From: Corylus avellana
Lineage: Eukaryota > Streptophyta > Magnoliopsida > Fagales > Betulaceae
NCBI RefSeq assembly: GCF_901000735.1
Contig: NC_081545.1
Span: forward strand, 3,888,583 to 3,952,582
Length of the DNA: 64,000 bases
Direction: 5' to 3'
Numbering within the stretch: position 1 is the stretch's first letter; the number at the start of each line of letters is the position of its first letter. Made by a program: the position numbers and the translations under genes. The notes beneath the pieces are model-generated. The model had not been told where the DNA came from. It did not search any database and was given only the letters and a program-made list of their open reading frames with translations. Shown in pieces: positions 11,185-21,907 of this stretch.

Positions 11185-11959
11185 CAGTGCACACGAAAAA
11201 AACCAGTCTCTTTCCAGGACCACAACCAAGGTGGACCACACCCACTGCCAATCAACAATAATATTGGCTCAAAAGTGGAATATTCGACAGATGTTGGACA
11301 AAAATTGGTTGGGGATGGGGTTTCGACCAAAATCTTCCAACACAACAAGAAAATTCAAAACACAACTATTAAAGGCTTCCATTTCAGTCAATCAACAAAA
11401 CCCATAGAGAAATTTCGGAAAATACCTTCGTCGAAACCGGATTTTTCCGATTCAAAATATTGTGAATCGACGGAAACCTAGCCGGAAAAGTGACGCCGAA
11501 ATTGATGGTCCAAACGGTGGGTACTGTCGCCGGTGGCCTCTGTCGCCGGTGGGTTCCGTCTCCGGTGGTTCTGTCACCGGCGGAGTCTGGGTCGGTGGCG
11601 TCTGCTGCGTCGGTGGCTCGCCGCTGCTTCTATCGGGTGGGTTTCGTATGGTCCGTATGGTCCGAATGGGTTTCGAAAATAAACCCCTCAAGTTATATAA
11701 AACGCACCGTTTTGGATGGTCCAAAACGGTGAGTTTTATATCCTACGTGTCCAATGTGAACACGTAGGATACAAAAATTCCACGTAGGTGGACTTAAGTG
11801 AAACGGTTCGTTTCATTCAAATAACGGCAGTTACCAAAATTTAACGGTATGGAGTTTCTAGTAATTTCGAGTGACCCAAGGAGTAAATTTTCGAAAAAAA
11901 AAACCCAGGGAGTTTTTAAAAAAGGCGCGTTTACCTAAGGATTTTATATACAATTTCCC
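11185..11959 (-). repeat. Right terminal inverted repeat of the MULE
   Basis: The inverse counterpart of 2093-2869. Just inside its inner border the phrase GTCTCTTTCCAGGACCA is present twice (about 11166 and 11207), a small local duplication not seen on the left. The 45-bp palindrome of the left TIR is kept here with one mismatch. Confidence 0.92.
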
Positions 11960-12472
11960 TTTTTTTAAAAAAAAAAAAAAAACTATTTCCTCACATACTC
12001 CATTTTGCTCATTTCTCTTCAATTGGATGAATGAAATGAAAAATAAACTTTGGTAGAGATGGATGAAAATTGAAGAGGAAATGGTCTTATTTATATTTAA
12101 AACTTTGGTTGGGAATAGACATATTTTTTGACAAACTTAGGAAAATACGAATTTTGTTAAAATATGACCATTAAGATAAGACAAACTTTTCAAAAATGTA
12201 ACCCTAAAGAAAAAACAAATATTAAAAAGTATAAATATTAGAGAAAGAATAAAGAAATATTTAAAAAATAATGCTTTAAATGAAATAATGAATAAGGATA
12301 GCTAAATAATTAAAAGTAAATAATTAAATTAAAGAAACGTGATTGTTTTAGTTATTTTGGATAATAAATTCGGCGAGGCTACTGTAAATAATCTAAATGA
12401 TTAACAAAAGTAGATTATTTATTTTATTTATTTTTTTGTAATAACTAAAATGAGAGTAATTTTAGGTGACTT
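11960..12472. other. AT-rich spacer, no gene
   Basis: Begins with the T7/A-rich tract flanking the MULE. Only AT-rich sequence with short homopolymers follows; no coding frame or transposon end could be supported. Confidence 0.5.
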
Positions 12473-12594
12473 CCTTGTGTCATACTAAGAATGATATGGT
12501 TATTAAAATCACAATTGGGCTTGTGATTGATCATTATTGAATTTTGATCGAATAGTGATTTTAATAATCATATTATTTTTAGTAAGATACAAGT
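12473..12594. mobile_element. Foldback MITE
   Basis: A 122-bp near-palindrome: CTTGTGTCATACTAAGAATG on the left and TTTTTAGTAAGATACAAG on the right are inverted copies, and the arms continue inward through TTATTAAAATCAC and GTGATTTTAATAA. A related half element lies at about 24860-24930 (ending GAGTGATACAAG). No coding capacity. Confidence 0.75.
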
Positions 12595-12960
12595 AGGTCT
12601 TTTAAAATTACTGAGAAATAAGGAGATGAGAATGCTCTTAAATGCAAGAAAACAAAATTTAAAAAGTAATAATAAAAGGGGAAAAAAAAAAAAAAGTACC
12701 ATAAATGGCTACCTTACAACTTACAAGGTGGAAAGGGAGAGAAATTGGAGCCCAAGATGGTATGAAAACAGCACAGATACACGTCAGCTTACAGGAGTAA
12801 AAGGCAAGCCAGGTTGGAAGGCAGTGAAAAGTGAGCACCATCCTTCCACTTAAACCCCACCAACTCCCCCCTATGCTTGCATTTTTCTCATTACTTTTCC
12901 CAAGCTCCCACACTGCTCACAATTCTCTGGGCCTCACCGTTCTTCACATCAAGGTACTCA

Positions 12961-12990
12961 TCTCCTCTCTCCCTCTCTCTCTCTCTCTCT
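12961..12990. repeat. CT microsatellite
   Basis: An almost pure (CT)n tract directly after the proposed leader-exon donor. CT tracts near transcription start sites are common in plant promoters and leaders. Confidence 0.85.
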
Positions 12991-14074
12991 GGGGTACTCA
13001 TCTGTTTTAACTGTGTTTGTGAGTATGGAGATTGACATTACTTTCTCCCAACCAACTCACCAATCTTCACATCAATGCACTCAATTTTCTCTCTGTTTGT
13101 GTGAACGAGGGTGGTCTGTGAATGTTGAGATTGATGAGTAGAAGCCCAATGAATCCCTTGCATGTTATATCTATCATCTATGAATATACATAGATTGTGT
13201 TTGACACTGCGATTTCGCATATCAAAAGTTAAATAATGTAAAAAATATGTGTTTAGCAAGAGGGTACATTTTTTTTATACTCGATTGTAAAGATTAAACT
13301 ACGATTCTTTTTAAAAAACGCTTAGCTGCGTTTTTAAAAACCATAAATATCCATATTGATTGAGACGCCACCTTGTTGTTTCTCACATTGATCCCCACAA
13401 TTTTACCAGGAAGCATGCATATTCTCAGGTACACACTAAGAAAAATGTTTAATAGGATAAGAATGCCTAGCAAGGCATGTGTTAGAGTCCTCTTAAGATT
13501 AGAAATCCATTGAAGATCTTGTTTTAATTGGTCTCAAGTATTTCAGAAATCCATTGAAGATCATGTTTTAATTGCTCTCAAGTATTTCAGTTTAATAGAG
13601 TTAATACTTGTCAAGTAAAGGTGGTTACAAGTAGAATACACACTGCATTTGAAATGCCTTATCATGTTACATTTGAATTCCAACTAAGATAATCTCTTGG
13701 AATGTTTGAATTAGAAGCTGATTTCTCTTGTACTTCGATATATTAGGAGTCTTATTGTTGGATGTAAGTAGTGCTAATAAAATATGATAAATGCTATTTT
13801 GTATTCTCCTAGCATTTTCTCAGATATAGTCCATTGATGTGGCATACTTAATCCACTCTTAGATTAATCTTAAATAAAAAGGGGAAAAAAAAAAAAAACA
13901 ATGGTAGATTGAGCTTGTCATGTCGGCTTGTATACTTGGAGAATGCAAAATAGCATTTATCAAAAAGTTTATTTACAAACCCTTGGTTTGAAAGAGTTTC
14001 AAACTCCTTCTAAAAATGTATCTTAAACTATCCGGACTTGATATTCAAGTCCATAACAAACTAATTGTCCATAT

Positions 14075-14187
14075 TGAATGCAATTCAAACAACCCTATAG
14101 AGAGGGGGTTACGGAGCCTACCTGTTCAGGACAACTGAGTCCTGCAATCCCCTCTCTCCAAGGTTGCTTGGATTGTATGCAATTCAA
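14075..14187 (+). other. Long imperfect hairpin in the leader intron
   Basis: The arm with CAATTCAAACAACC and AGAGAGGGGGTTAC pairs, with a few bulges and G:U pairs, with the arm GCAATCCCCTCTCTCC and GGTTGCTTGGATTG. The tip is a 6-bp stem CAGGAC/GTCCTG with a 6-nt loop. It resembles a pri-miRNA or a small foldback element. No known miRNA was recognised in it. Confidence 0.5.
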
Positions 14188-14476
14188 CTGTTTATGATTT
14201 TTTTTTTTTAATTAATAAGTTAAGCATGCACTTAGATAGAAAATAATTATGCATCTACTTGATCTTAAAAAGCAGGTCTTTATCCTCCCCCCATTTTGCA
14301 CTCGATCTTAAACCCATGACTTTATCCTCCACTCTGTTTCTTTTTTTCTTTTTCTTTTTTTCTTTTTTTTGACGTAAAGAAGAAACATCATTTGAGTTGA
14401 TACTTACTGGCTGATGCTCGTTTATGGTTTTCATAAATCTGAAAGGGTTTCCATTAGTTGAACAAAAACTCATAAC

Positions 14477-14734
14477 ATGGGAAGCAAGGCACCAAGCTGG
14501 GCTGATCAATGGGGCACAGACGGCTCTGCTGACAGAGATTATGATGACAAGCTCATGACCAAGGTAGGGAACGGCAGCAGCAGCAGGATGGTGGAGGCGA
14601 AGGCCGCCGCTTCAGCCGGACTTGTCAAGGCCAAGGCAGCCGCAGCGGTGGGCGCCCAAAAGGTGAAGAGCGGAACCTCGGCGGGGATTAAATGGGTCAA
14701 GAATCATTGCCAGAAAAAGGCCTCCTCTAAATGA
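14477..14734 (+). CDS. Small Ala/Lys-rich plant protein of unknown function (85 aa)
   Basis: A single coding exon from ATG 14477 to TGA. The protein opens MGSKAPSWADQWG, has an acidic linker (about 15-27), then two similar short blocks, (V)EAKAAASAGLVKAK and AAAAVGAQKVKSGTSAGIKW, that would form amphipathic, Ala/Lys-rich helices, and a basic C-terminus (KNHCQKKASSK). It has no signal peptide or membrane segment. Short proteins with this opening and a KVKSGTS..G.KWVKN ending recur in eudicots as uncharacterised proteins; that is from memory of the family. GC content is clearly higher than the flanks, supporting a real gene. Its function is unknown. Confidence 0.8.
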   Translation: MGSKAPSWADQWGTDGSADRDYDDKLMTKVGNGSSSRMVEAKAAASAGLVKAKAAAAVGAQKVKSGTSAGIKWVKNHCQKKASSK

Positions 14735-15373
14735 ACAAAGATTTCTCCTTGGATGAATGAAGAAGACTTGGGGCCAAAACTTTGTCATTTGATTAGTTGT
14801 TTTCCTAACTCTTCAGTAATATCATGCTTTATGGATGTACATTATTAATATTGTGCAACTTCCGTTTCATTGACATAGCACCATGGCACTGCTAGCGAGC
14901 TCCGCCGTAACGACGGATAGCTCTTAGTTGGTTACGGGGATAACATAGACATTACATGGATGGTCGAAAAAATTACATGAAATCTCCTACAGGATTTTTT
15001 ATATGGCACCTAAGCCAAATCCGGAGAGATGGCAAAACAGGCATCAATCTCAACAAAAGCTCATCATTTTGATGGCAGATGTCTGTTCTTTTTCCCAGCA
15101 AGCATAATTGGAACGGGAACCACATTAGAATTTCCCGGAAATACAGAGACACATTCATAAAGTTACACAAACATTTCAATTGCTAAAAATAGTCATTGAT
15201 CCAAACCGTGGTAAACTTAACAGCGAACATCAAACTAACATAAAAGAGAGTCATTGATCCAAGAACATTGAGCATAAGAAACTGTAGAGCATTTACATCT
15301 AAATCTAAAATTCCATCCTCTTTTCATATTCTTTTGCAAGTCCTATTCACATTGATGTGGGTAAAACACGTTT
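14735..15373. other. Intergenic region between two converging genes
   Basis: Contains the 3' ends of the plus-strand 85-aa protein gene and the minus-strand ATG8 gene. No other gene or repeat is evident. Confidence 0.5.
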
Positions 15374-16944
15374 TCAGCACAACCCAAAGGTGTTCTCCCC
15401 GCTGTAGGTCATATAAAGGAACCCATCTTCATCCTTATTTTCCTCATAAATTGCAGACATCATAGCCGCTGGCAATAACAGACCATAGTGAAAATTATAA
15501 AATCAATAATGAATGTGCAATAAATTGATAATAAAAAATAGTGACTTTTATGTTACCGGTTGGTGGTAGAATGTTCTTGACGAAGATGAATATAGCCTTC
15601 TCAGGACTTAACTTGATCCTCTTCCGGACCACATACACAAACTGACCAACAGTCAAATCAGCAGGAACCAGATATCTAGATTCATCAAAAAGGGGGGGTT
15701 CAGATTTTAGATAAATGAAAAAGAATGTAAAATGCATGGAAAGTAAACAAACAATAGATGGACACAAATGTTCTAAATCCACTCAAGATCTAAACAAAAA
15801 CTAGAATCAATTTATGCAATTGTTACTTGTGTCCCCACTAGTAAACTCTTAAAACACATTAAAAATGTCCATAATTCTTGATATCTTAAAGGGATTAATG
15901 CTGAGAAAAATAGAAGTGAGTACACTATAAATAGAGAATAAATACACAAACAATCAGTAATGTAACTTAAAGTAGCAAGCAGATAATAGCATCAGCGAAA
16001 AGGATATAGGACTTGTTTTTCAGAAACCTAGTAGAGTACTTAACATTGTTGATAAAATGATTCATCAACATTTTCCATCAAACATTACTTTATGTTCTCT
16101 AGCATCCAGAAACAGCAGAGTCCAAAAAACACTTGAATCACAGAGTAAAAATAGCAATAAAGAAAGGCACAATCTTTCTAGAAGAAAGCATTTTCTGATT
16201 CTACAACATATCAAGATATCATACATATTGCAAAGTAGTAAAACAATAGCTAAGAACAACTGACTTTTTCTTATCGATGTCAGGCACATCACTCTTTTCA
16301 GCCCTTTCTACAATCACCTACACCACACAATCATTTACCCCATATTAGAATTAAAACTAAAACTCACACACACACACAAAAAAAGAACAATCATACTGGT
16401 ATTCTATCAGGGTACTTCTCTCTGATGCGAGCAGCTTCTGCATGCCTCCTTTCTGGGCATATAGAAGAACACAAACATTAACACATATCAAAGGATAACC
16501 CCCCAATGGTTGTACAATTGCAAAACAAGCATTACACGACATAATTTAAGCACAAAAATAAAAGAACTCACAATTCTCATTCATACCCAAACACAGTCTA
16601 CAGGTTGAAAATGCTAAAATTTTACAAAAGTTTCCATGAACTCGTGTCCAAAGAAATAAATAAAGCATTTTTGTTGAATTTTACAAAAATTTTAACCAAA
16701 ATTTGACAATTGCAGAAAAACCCAGGTGGCAAAACTTTAAAAAAATCCAAAATTTGGAGGACACAAATTCATAAATATCAGAAATAAGCCTACCAATAAA
16801 CTAGACCAGAAGACAAAAAAAAAAAATTAAAATTTTCTTATTGAAATTTACTAATAATAAATAAATAAATAAATTAGTAACAATAAAACAAAATAAAAAC
16901 GAATTACCAAGAGGGTGTTCCATCTTAAAGGAACTCTTGGCCAT
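15374..16944 (-). CDS. ATG8: Autophagy-related protein 8 (ubiquitin-like modifier)
   Basis: Five coding exons in order: 16944-16908, 16452-16397, 16317-16265, 15675-15557, 15468-15374, all GT-AG, summing to 360 nt (119 residues). The protein opens [12 protein letters not shown], has the [15 protein letters not shown] and [15 protein letters not shown] segments of the ubiquitin fold and the hydrophobic-pocket residues of ATG8, and ends [11 protein letters not shown]4 would cut after the Gly, removing only Leu-Cys and exposing it for conjugation to phosphatidylethanolamine on autophagosome membranes through ATG7 and ATG3. A leader intron is likely: acceptor TTTTGTTGCAG sits just upstream of GCCATGG and a donor (TTGGTAAGA) lies near 17050. 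The closest plant isoform group was not resolved. The gene appears intact. Confidence 0.97.
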
Positions 16945-17163
16945 GGCGACAAAATTCTGCAACAAAATATATATAAAAAAACAGATCAGGGTTTGCCATT
17001 TGGAGAGCACTCGATTAAACCAAATCATTTAAAAATAAAAATAAAATCTTACCAAATTGGAGAGAGAATGAGAGGGTTTTGGTTGAGATCCCCAAAACAG
17101 AGCCGAGAAAAGAGCGAAAGGGACAAATTGCACTGCAAGTAAACGAAGAGTGGAAGACCCTTT

Positions 17164-17171
17164 CTTATATA
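17164..17171 (-). promoter_or_regulatory. Probable TATA box of ATG8
   Basis: On the minus strand CTATATAAG lies about 220 bp upstream of the ATG8 start codon and upstream of the proposed leader intron donor. Position and sequence fit a plant core promoter; initiation would be expected near 17135-17140. Confidence 0.6.
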
Positions 17172-17730
17172 GGAAGTTTGCAGCATTGGCAAAACGATTT
17201 CGTTTTAATAAACATCTTCGATTCGACGCTTTAAGCTTAAAACTACGTCGTTCATGCCTTTTTACTTTCTTTTTATTTTTTTATTTTTTTATTTTTTTCA
17301 CTTTCGCAGTTAGTAATACTGCTGGCCACATTCAATACAATATTCTAAAAGAAAAATGTTAGGCGTCAATAAGTTTATCATATTTTGCTCATATTTTCTT
17401 ATAAATTCAATAAATCAATCATTAAATTTAAGAGCAGAATCAAATCGTATTTAGATCCATCTTTATTTTATAAAAAAAATCTATTGATTATTAGACTTTA
17501 TAAGTCAACTTTGTAGAATATTTATGTGTTATGTAGCATTACTTTGACCAGTAGCTAGGTGACTTAATTGACTGGGTTGATAGGATCCATTCATTGGCTA
17601 AGTAGAATTAGTAATTTAATAAGAAAAATGTTAAATTCTATAATTCTATTCAACATTCAACTAAAAAAATTGTTTCTGGTTTTTATTTGTAAAGTTTCGT
17701 AATTTAAAGATAGTAGAGAGAAAGATAGAC

Positions 17731-17757
17731 GAAAATTAAGGTGGTTCGGCCTATAGC
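17731..17757. repeat. Left arm of an inverted-repeat element split by the copia insertion
   Basis: AATTAAGGTGGTTCGGCCT (17734-17752) is the inverse of AGGCCGAACCATCTTAATT (22114-22132) with one mismatch. Removing the copia element and one ATAGC target copy joins the two sides into a foldback element of about 255 bp. So copia element 1 landed inside an older MITE-like repeat. Confidence 0.6.
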
Positions 17758-18452
17758 TGTTAGGAAATTAATCCCATTTCCCAAGACCCGTGAGATGCGA
17801 AAAATAAGAAGAATGCGGAATAACAAAGATAAGCAATCACACACGACACAAAGATTTAAGTGGTTCGGCTTAATAAGCCTACATCCACTAGCGGAGACAA
17901 CCCGGAGAAAATTCACTATCAAAAGATGGAGTACAAAAATAGTAGAGAGAAAATCACTCAGATCCCAAAGCCCCAATACACCCAAATCTCACTATCACAC
18001 AAGAAAGATTATTCCCAAAATAGAATACAAAAGACAGATGTACAAACTCTTCTTTTGCTGGAACGGATGGCGGCTGATCTCTATTTTCTCTCTCACTCTG
18101 CAGCACCCTTTTTCTTCTAATCACTTGTTTTTGGCTCCTCCAAAAACCACCAAGAAGAAAACACCCTTGCTGCCCTTGTACCTCCTTCTCTCAAATTCTC
18201 TCTATTTTCTCCTCCCTTTGGTGCTTCACGTTTTTGGCACACACAAATTCACCTTGTGCTTTGTTCCTTATATAGAAGCTTTAACTCTCATTTTACATGT
18301 TGGTCTAGGACTCCTACTATAAATCAAACAAGGAGTCCAATTACACATAGGAGAAGGACTCCAAATCAAACTTGGACAAAAGTCTCCTAAACCCAAAAGG
18401 AGTAGAGAACTAGTGGGGCCCATGTGTGATGGGTGGCAAGTCACACCTAACA
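17758..18452 (-). repeat. 3' LTR of copia element 1
   Basis: 695 bp with TG...CA ends in element orientation. It contains a TATATAAG-type TATA box in the same relative place as the other copies. It differs from its partner by scattered substitutions and small indels, so the insertion is not brand new. Confidence 0.93.
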
Positions 18453-18533
18453 ATCTCCACCTTGACTTGAATCCCATCAAGTCTACCAAAACGTGTCTCC
18501 TCCAGATGTCTCTGCCTCAGCCCCTAAGGGCAA

Positions 18534-21175
18534 TCACACTCCACAAGTGTCACTCAAGTCCAAGTGCCTCTTGAACTTGAGCATAGGACTTGGTTTAGAC
18601 ATAACACCATGCCTCCCTATCAGCCCCGTCGACCATACAGCTTTATCCGATGACTCTTTCTTCCTGTAGACCCATCTGCACCCTTTAGCCTTCTTTCCCT
18701 TGGGTAATCCTGCTGATTCCCAAGCTTTACCTTTCCGTAGTAACTCCACCTCTTTCAGCATACCATCTTGAACAGATGATGGATCTCCACTACTAGCTGC
18801 TAGAGCAAAAGAAACCATATCCTCAAAGCCATACCTCTTTGTTGCTTTTCGATCACGTTTCTCTTTGCCTCTTGCTAAAGAATAAGACTCTTCCCGGTGC
18901 TGTAAGTTTCTTGAAGATTTTCTGTCATCACATTCATCCGTGAGTGAACACTGTTTATCAAGCTCCACCTCCACGAATTGTTTCTCTTTCTGCACTGTAT
19001 TTTCAGAAAGGTCATCTAAGTTAACAAACTCAGACTTCTTCGGTTCCTGCTCTGTAACTTCAGGTTCTGCACTTGACCCATCCTTGTACATAGCACACTC
19101 ATTAAAAGTCACATTCCGACTTCTAATGATCTTCCGATTTTGATCATCCAAAAATCGATAACCGAAGGCCTCATCTCCATATCCAATGAAGAAACACTTT
19201 CTAGATTTAGCATCTAGTTTACTCTGAGAATCAGACTCATCATGGACATATGAAGCACAACCAAAAACTTTCAAATGTGAAAGATTTACCTCCTTTCCAC
19301 TCCAGACTTCTTCCAGTAGTCTATGGCTCAAGGGAACGGAGGACCCCCTATTTATCAAGTATGCAGCAGTGCTTACTGCATCAGCCCAGAAAGTCTTTGG
19401 TAACCCAGCATGCAACCTCATACTCCTAGCACGCTCATTGAGAGTTATGTTCATGCACTTAGCCACGCCATTCTCCTGCGGCATTCCCGGGATAGTTTTC
19501 TCCATTCTAATCCCATTCATTGCGCAAAACTGTTTAAACCCCCTCTCTTTGTATTCTCCTCCATTGTCTGATCTCAAACGCTTGAGCTTCAAGCCCGTTT
19601 CAGTCTCAACCATGGCCTTCCATTTCTTAAAAGTCTCAAATACATCAGATTTACTTTTCAAGAAATAAACCCATACCTTCCTGCTTAAGTCATCAATAAA
19701 TGTGATGTAATACCGCGAGCCTCCAAGAGATGCCACTGGTGCGGGACCCCATAAATCCGTGTGTACCAGCTCCAACTTTCCAAGCTTAGGTGCTTTGCCA
19801 ACTTCCGCGAAACTCACCTTCTTCTGCTTCCCTATGATGCAGCCTTCACACAAATCAGACTCAACTGACTTTAACCCCGGTAGTTTCCCTTTTGACATAA
19901 GTACCTTCATCTCTTTCCCGCTCATGTGCCCAAGCCTTCGGTGCCATAGTTTTGAGTCAGCAGTCGTATCTACAACAGCATCTGTATCCTTGCTGTTCAT
20001 GGTCATATAGAGAGTATTTGTTTTATGACCAGTAGCCAAAATCATGGCTCCCTTGCTGACCTTCCACTTTCCACCATGGAAATGAATTGAATGCCCTTCT
20101 TCATCAAGCTGTCCTACTGAAATCAGATTCTTCTTCAGTTCAGGAACATGCCTGACCTTCTGTAGCTTCCATACCGAGTCACTGTGAACTTTAATGCGAA
20201 CATCGCCTAGGCCCACAACATCCAGCGTCGTTCCGTCAGCCAAATACACCTTCCCGAAATCTCCAGCAACATAGTTCTCGAGAATTTCACGGATCGCTGT
20301 CGTATGAAAAGATACTCCTGAATCTAAGACCCAAGAATCAAGGGGACTGTCAACAGATAGAAGTAGGGCATCATATACTTCTTCTGTCACTACGTTTGCA
20401 TAATCATTCTCAGTCTCCTTCCGCAGTTCCCTGCAATTCTTCTTGTAGTGGCCAATCTTGCCACAGTTCCAACACTCAGGTTGTTGTCGAATCTAGATTT
20501 GCTTCTCCCTTTTCTGGAATTTGATCTGCCTTGACCAGAGTTTCTATCTTGTCCTCTGCCCCGAGTCTCGAGGTTTAAAGCAGCACCAGAACAAGAGGCT
20601 TCACCCGCATCTCTTCTGCGAACCTCTTCACTGAGAATCAAATCTCTAACGTCTTCATAGCTCAGTTTACTCTTTCCTACAGAGTTACTCACAGCCATCC
20701 TCACTGCTTCCCAGCTATTTGGCAAAGATGCCAAGACGATCAACGCGCGAACCTCATCATCAAAATTAATTTCCACCGAGGACAATTGATTTGTGATGGT
20801 GTTGAACTCATTGAGATGATGTGCCACCGAAGCTCCTTCCGCCATCTTTAGGTTGAACAATTTCTTCATCAGATGCACCTTGTTGTTAGCCGACGGCTTC
20901 TCATACATGCTTGACAAAGCCGCCATTAGACCTGCTGCGGTCTTCTCCTTTACAACGTTGTGTGCAACTGATTTTGACAGTGATAACCTGATAACTGCTA
21001 GGGCTTTACGATCAAGCAGAGCCCACTCGCTATCATCCATGTCGTCGGGTTGTTCTTCCAAAAGAGGTTGATGAAGATCCTTCCCATAAAGAATATCTTC
21101 AATTTGTACCTTCCAAAACCCAAAATCTTTGCCGTCGAACTTCTCGATTCCCATCTTTCCTTCTTCACTTGCCAT
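18534..21175 (-). pseudogene. copia element 1 gag-protease-integrase reading frame, disrupted
   Basis: Starts at the ATG giving MASEEGKMGIEKFDG. The gag (UBN2-type) region runs to a CCHC knuckle where one base is missing near 20488 relative to element 2, shifting the frame and ending gag at about 20390. The downstream frame has a normal protease motif (WVLDSGVSFH), an intact HHCC integrase zinc site (LWHRRLGHM...CEGC) and integrase motifs HTDLWGP and LRSDNGGEY. The catalytic Glu is replaced by Lys (NGVAKCM instead of NGVAECM). It ends with RWVYRKKES, the start of reverse transcriptase, fused in frame to MSKPSPMLKFKRHLDL, which resembles the very end of copia pol. With the missing base restored, the frame would be exactly as long as in element 2. 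Confidence 0.9.
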
Positions 21176-21195
21176 CGCTCCCACTCGAACCAACA

Positions 21196-21207
21196 GCTCT
21201 GATACCA
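21196..21207 (-). promoter_or_regulatory. Primer-binding site, copia element 1
   Basis: TGGTATCAGAGC on the minus strand, two bases from the 5' LTR, complementary to the 3' end of initiator tRNA-Met as in most plant copia elements. Confidence 0.93.
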
Positions 21208-21209
21208 GT

Positions 21210-21907
21210 TGTTAGGAAATTAATCCTATTTCCCAAGACCCGTGAGATGCGAAAAATAAGAAGAATGCGGAATAACAAAGATAAGCAATCACACACGACA
21301 CAAAGATTTAAGTGGTTCGGCTTAACAAGCCTACATCCACTAGCGGAGACGACCCGGAGAAAATTCACTATCAAAAGATGGAGTACAAAAATAGTAGAGA
21401 GAAAATCACTCAGATCCCAAAGCCCCAATACACCCAAATCTCACTATCACACAAGAAAGATTATTCCTAAAATAGAATACAAAAGACAGATGTACAAACT
21501 CTTCTTTTGCTGGAACAGATGGCGGCTGATCTCTATTTTCTTCTCTCACTCTGCAGCACCCTTTTTCTTCTAATCACTTGTTTTTGGCTCCTCCAAAAAC
21601 CACCAAGAAGAAAACACCCTTGCTGCCCTTGTACCTCCTTCTCTCAAATTCTCTCTTTTTTCTCCTCCCTTTGGTGCTTCACGTTTTTGGCACACACACA
21701 AATTCACCTTGTGCTTTGTTCCTTATATAGAAGCTTTAACTCTCCTTTTACATGTTGGTCTAGGACTCCTACTATAAATCAAACAAGGAGTCCAATTACA
21801 CATAGGAGAAGGACTCCAAATCAAACTTGGACAAAAGTCTCCTAAACCCAAAAGGAGTAGAGAACTAGTGGGGCCCATGTGTGATGGGTGGCAAGTCACA
21901 CCTAACA
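21210..21907 (-). repeat. 5' LTR of copia element 1
   Basis: 698 bp, the promoter LTR for the minus-strand element, with a TATATAAGG box (complement of 21721-21730) followed by the transcribed repeat region. It ends at the ATAGC target duplication. Confidence 0.93.

Larger units (their letters stand above)
2093..11959 (-). mobile_element. Two-gene Mutator-like element (MULE) with long TIRs
   Basis: A 9.87-kb element bounded by long terminal inverted repeats that begin GGGAAATTGTATATAAAATC and end with the complement. The 9 bp outside each end are nearly all T (TTTTTTTTT on the left, TTTTTTTAA on the right), consistent with an imperfect 9-bp Mutator-type target duplication in a homopolymer. 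Inside are a MuDR/mudrA-like transposase gene on the minus strand (4854-9447) and a plus-strand GRF zinc-finger gene (3675-4280). They converge, as mudrA and mudrB do in maize MuDR. A MITE lies upstream of the transposase. The coding core looks recent, but two single-base frameshifts interrupt the transposase, so the copy may be non-autonomous or the shifts may be sequence errors. Confidence 0.93.
12930..14458 (+). other. Predicted 5'-leader exon and long leader intron of the 85-residue protein gene
   Basis: A leader exon probably ends in CACATCAAG before GTACTCATC (donor at 12956). A good acceptor, TTTCCATTAG, ends at 14458, 18 nt before the ATG at 14477. The implied intron of 1.5 kb contains a CT microsatellite (12961-12990), a duplicated phrase near 13500-13590 (AGAAATCCATTGAAGATC) and a long hairpin at 14075-14187. 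The splice is inferred from consensus only; transcript reads would settle it. Confidence 0.4.
16945..17757. other. ATG8 upstream region and spacer
   Basis: Holds the ATG8 leader, its likely leader intron and core promoter (TATA at 17164-17171). AT-rich sequence then runs to the copia insertion; its last 27 bp belong to an older inverted-repeat element. Confidence 0.5.
17758..21907 (-). mobile_element. Ty1/copia element 1, RT-less, with intact LTRs and TSD
   Basis: A 4,150-bp element on the minus strand with LTRs at 17758-18452 and 21210-21907. They start TGTTAGG, end CCTAACA, and differ at about ten sites. It is flanked by the perfect 5-bp target duplication ATAGC (17753-17757 and 21908-21912). 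A primer-binding site complementary to initiator tRNA-Met lies next to the 5' LTR, and a purine-rich AAGGTGGAGA abuts the 3' LTR. The interior encodes gag, protease and integrase but joins the start of reverse transcriptase directly to the last part of RNase H. It is therefore non-autonomous, but it shares its structure with element 2 (24974-29117). Confidence 0.95.

Noticed and set aside
17741..18322. 193-codon frame in the copia LTR, with similar frames at 21169, 24918 and 28527
   Set aside because: It lies wholly in LTR sequence and recurs only because the LTR recurs.
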